Shown: positions 62,158 to 64,000 of the stretch, piece after piece
How the letters are laid out: each line of letters begins with the position of its first letter
How positions within the stretch are numbered: position 1 is the first letter of the stretch
Origin: an uncultured Bacteroidales bacterium
GTDB lineage: Bacteria; Bacteroidota; Bacteroidia; Bacteroidales; Muribaculaceae
Length of the DNA: 64,000 bases
Assembly: GCA_947175575.1 (NCBI GenBank)
Contig: CAMWNG010000002.1
Span: 62,001-126,000 of the forward strand
Direction of reading: 5' to 3'
The notes under the pieces: model-generated
What the model saw: the letters and a program-made list of their open reading frames with translations, nothing else
The model's database searches: none
What the model was told of the DNA's origin: nothing
Program-made: the position numbers and the translations under genes

Positions 62158-62463
62158 AAATCGTAGCCGAAGCCTGTATGGGTTAGGAGGCGGGTGCAAA
62201 CATAGTATTAAAAGATGCGTTTACTTGACGCTCTTTCTTGACACTTGGAAACTTCGCAACTTTCTTATGTTCAGTCAAGAATGAGGCAACGGTGAATGTC
62301 TATGTGGATATGTATCCATGCGTTTTCGTATCTGAAAATATACGAAAGACAGTGTGCATATTTGCGTGAGGCTTCGGCGTTGTCCGTTCTACTGAACAAG
62401 GCAATGCGAAGGCCTCCAAGTGTGGAATGGGCAACAGTACAGCTCTCGCGCATTTTCTTTTAA
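62158..62463 (+). ncRNA. predicted structured RNA of unknown family (or long structured 5' leader)
   Basis: No gene fits this ~300-base stretch, but it folds into nested long-range helices. P1: 62208-62219 with 62449-62463 (3-base bulge). P2: 62241-62249 with 62415-62423, 9 bp. P3: 62252-62258 with 62405-62411, 7 bp. P4: 62264-62275 with 62391-62400, with a 2-base bulge. P5: 62285-62291 with 62378-62384, one G-U. P6: 62297-62301 with 62347-62351, enclosing two hairpins (62305-62309/62314-62318 and 62325-62331/62340-62346). An alternative 8-bp helix (62235-62242 with 62274-62281) would compete with P2 and P4. It lacks the tmRNA and RNase P RNA consensus sequences. It could be a stand-alone RNA or the leader of the TerB-like gene that starts 36 bases later. 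Confidence 0.5.
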
Positions 62464-62466
62464 AAG

Positions 62467-62486
62467 GCTGTCAGGGGAGCGACAGC
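62467..62486 (+). promoter_or_regulatory. small hairpin before the TerB-like start codon
   Basis: GCTGTC (62467-62472) pairs with GACAGC (62481-62486) around an 8-base loop containing AGGGGAG. It ends 13 bases before the ATG and may affect ribosome access. Confidence 0.3.
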
Positions 62487-62499
62487 GGAAAAATGTGAA

Positions 62500-62886
62500 A
62501 TGGATGAGAAATTAAAATCTCATTTTCTCAGTCTCTATTGCATGATTGTTGCCGATGGAGATGTGGCGATCTCTGAGTTGGACGAACTCTATAGAATCGC
62601 AAGAGAAAATTATGGACTGACGCAGGAAGAAATTAATGAGGCTGTGCTTACAGGAGGTTCGGCATTTTATATTCCTGATTCTGATGAAGAAAAGATCCGA
62701 TATCTTTATGACTTGGCTTTGATTGCCGCAGCTGACGGCATCCAAGATTCCGAAATAACCTTATTGAAAAACTATGCTGTTAAGTTTGGTTTTCTTGACC
62801 AGAACATATCAGATTTAGTTGATCTGCTTTTGAAATTTGCTAAGAAGAAAACCCCTATTCAGGACATATTAAGCCTAATAAAATGA
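62500..62886 (+). CDS. TerB-like (tellurite resistance B family) small helical protein
   Basis: 128 residues, all helical. The two-fold repeat typical of TerB is visible: YCMIVADGDVAISELDEL (~13-30) and LALIAAADGIQDSEITLL (~72-89), each with the ADG-acidic metal-binding-like motif. TerB-like domains occur in tellurite/stress and some phage-defence contexts, usually next to membrane or ATPase partners. Its stop overlaps the next gene (ATGA), so the two proteins are probably made together. The codons are AT-rich, unlike those of the upstream genes. Confidence 0.7.
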   Translation: MDEKLKSHFLSLYCMIVADGDVAISELDELYRIARENYGLTQEEINEAVLTGGSAFYIPDSDEEKIRYLYDLALIAAADGIQDSEITLLKNYAVKFGFLDQNISDLVDLLLKFAKKKTPIQDILSLIK

Positions 62887-64000
62887 ATACGCAAGGACAA
62901 ACACAAGGGTCATTCACAAATAGTTTAAGCGGTGCAATGAAAGCGTTGTTTCAAACGAAAGGAACATCATCTACGCCCGTGTCATCACAAACAAGCATTT
63001 CTCAATCCACTGCGAAGGATTCAAAGGAAACTTATCATGCTTGGGGCGTACGCTGGAGTGGTAACGCAGGTGCCAATCAAACGGCATTATCACCGGCTTT
63101 ACAATCTTGTTATACCCAGAATGTGAATGAACAGAATAATAACCAAGCTAAACAACAACAGAATCAACAAAATATTAACTCGCAGATACAAACTAAAAAA
63201 GGCGAGCGTGCTGGTGAGGTGATCAAGCTCGATAGTAAAAATCGAGAAAAGAATAGACTTCAAGAGGACGTAAAAACGAATCACGATAAGATTGATGATA
63301 TTAAAAGTGGTGACGGTAAGAATATAATGGCGAAGGTGCAATTTGGAATTGGCGCCATAATTACCGTGCTTTTGGCCGTTTATCTTTTCGTGTTTTATAG
63401 TTCTGCCTCATTTTCTGCATTCTTTGGTAATGATGATATCTCGGGTGCCGGAGATGCTATATTGGATTCGCATTGTTATGCCGAAGCACTGGCTAATGGC
63501 TTAGGACAGTTATTGTTTATTCTCCTTATGCCGGTTATTTTTTTGGGTCTGGGCTTCCTTATTCATCAGTTTGGCGAATCCGAAAATGGCTTTGGCAAGT
63601 ATGTAAAAATCTTAAGTCTGTATATAGTAACCTTTATTTTTGATTCCCTTTTAGCATTTGAAATATCCCAAAAAGTTTATGAATATACATTACTCACAGA
63701 GGAACAATATACAGTGTCAATGGCTTTTAACTCGCCTAATTTCTGGGTCGTAATATTTGCCGGATTCGTGGCCTATGTAATATGGGGACTGGTGTTTGAT
63801 GCTACTTTACAACATTTTGACAGTATGAATGCTCATACAAAAGAAATTAAAGTGTTGGAGGGTAAAATTAAAATTGCGAATCAAAAAATTGATGAAATAG
63901 ATACTGAAATTAGTAAGATACAGCAAAAAATTAATTCTTTAGATACGGATATCGCGACCTTAAATACTCAGCTCCAGAGCAGAACTCTTATTGACACAAA
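62883..64000 (+). CDS. large membrane/coiled-coil protein, 3'-truncated by window edge
   Basis: The frame opens at ATG 62883, overlapping the TerB-like stop, and stays open to the window end (372 complete codons). Residues ~1-85 are low-complexity, rich in Gln, Ser, Thr and Asn. A charged helix (~95-145) precedes a first hydrophobic helix (FGIGAIITVLLAVYLFVFY, ~154-172), a second (LLFILLMPVIFLGLGFLI, ~215-232), a third (ILSLYIVTFIFDSLLAF) and a fourth (FWVVIFAGFVAYVIWGLVF, ~295-313). A strong coiled coil begins at ~318 with heptad-like Ile/Leu spacing (KIKIANQKIDEIDTEISKI) and runs off the end. I do not recognise the family. AT-rich codons suggest horizontal origin. Confidence 0.65.
   Translation, partial: MNTQGQTQGSFTNSLSGAMKALFQTKGTSSTPVSSQTSISQSTAKDSKETYHAWGVRWSGNAGANQTALSPALQSCYTQNVNEQNNNQAKQQQNQQNINSQIQTKKGERAGEVIKLDSKNREKNRLQEDVKTNHDKIDDIKSGDGKNIMAKVQFGIGAIITVLLAVYLFVFYSSASFSAFFGNDDISGAGDAILDSHCYAEALANGLGQLLFILLMPVIFLGLGFLIHQFGESENGFGKYVKILSLYIVTFIFDSLLAFEISQKVYEYTLLTEEQYTVSMAFNSPNFWVVIFAGFVAYVIWGLVFDATLQHFDSMNAHTKEIKVLEGKIKIANQKIDEIDTEISKIQQKINSLDTDIATLNTQLQSRTLIDT

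Noticed and set aside
62158-62463. RNase P RNA, tmRNA or retron RNA as the identity of the structured RNA
   Set aside because: The universal RNase P and tmRNA consensus segments are missing, and no reverse transcriptase gene is nearby within the window.

Overview
The window is a stretch of chromosome from a member of the Bacteroidales, most likely Muribaculaceae or a close relative. This is inferred from: many promoters of the Bacteroidota type (TAnnTTTG -7 box with a TTTG/TTG -33 box about 19-20 bases upstream), almost no Shine-Dalgarno sequences, Mfa/FimA-type fimbrial lipoproteins, the type IX secretion (T9SS) proteins PorX and PorW, a second EF-G of the Bacteroidota EF-G2 type, and short 'NLQGVRV..P..GVYIVRQ' C-terminal tails on secreted proteins. 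Base composition and codon use are fairly even until about 62.05 kb, where the sequence becomes clearly AT-rich.

Layout. 1-7.1 kb: the end of a fimbrial operon, with one partial fimbrillin and two very large lipoproteins that look like tip or accessory adhesins carrying starch-binding-like modules. 7.1-9.2 kb: a secreted type I pullulanase on the minus strand. 9.4-14 kb: three tandem secreted paralogs of unknown function, each with its own near-identical promoter, terminator hairpin and C-terminal tail. 14-26.5 kb: a long minus-strand block with porW, porX, tsaE, birA, a CtpA-type protease, mfd and a secreted esterase. 26.6-30.5 kb: endonuclease IV, an MFS sugar transporter with an unusual insert, and L-serine dehydratase, then HU on the other strand. 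31-34.5 kb: a surface-glycan acylation cassette (GT2, MBOAT, SGNH-like), followed by tRNA-Arg(CCU). 34.7-40.4 kb: a secreted six-hairpin glycosidase, a secreted deaminase-fold protein without zinc ligands, HflX and a polytopic membrane protein. 40.4-42.7 kb: aroC, a YbaK-type deacylase and an S1/P1 nuclease. 42.8-50.4 kb: threonine dehydratase, a complete MacAB-TolC-like efflux operon and a DUF3667 membrane protein. 50.5-52.5 kb: a duplicated pair of secreted proteins. 52.9-61.96 kb: a DUF308 membrane protein, MutS2, a split chromate transporter, FolC, malate dehydrogenase and EF-G2. 62.1-64 kb: an AT-rich accessory segment holding a predicted structured RNA with its own promoter, a TerB-like protein and the start of a large membrane/coiled-coil protein cut by the window end.

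How the genes relate. PorX and PorW regulate and power T9SS export; the three tandem paralogs and the 50.5-52.5 kb pair end in tails resembling the last part of T9SS sorting domains, so they may be its cargo. The pullulanase, six-hairpin glycosidase, MFS transporter and starch-binding-like adhesins point to glycan use at the surface. EF-G2 lacks the catalytic histidine of GTP-hydrolysing EF-G, and two perfect dyads and a leader stem-loop upstream suggest regulated expression.

The best candidates for something undescribed are the RNA/TerB/membrane-protein segment at the right edge, the zinc-less exported deaminase-fold protein, and the tandem secreted paralog array with its shared promoter module.
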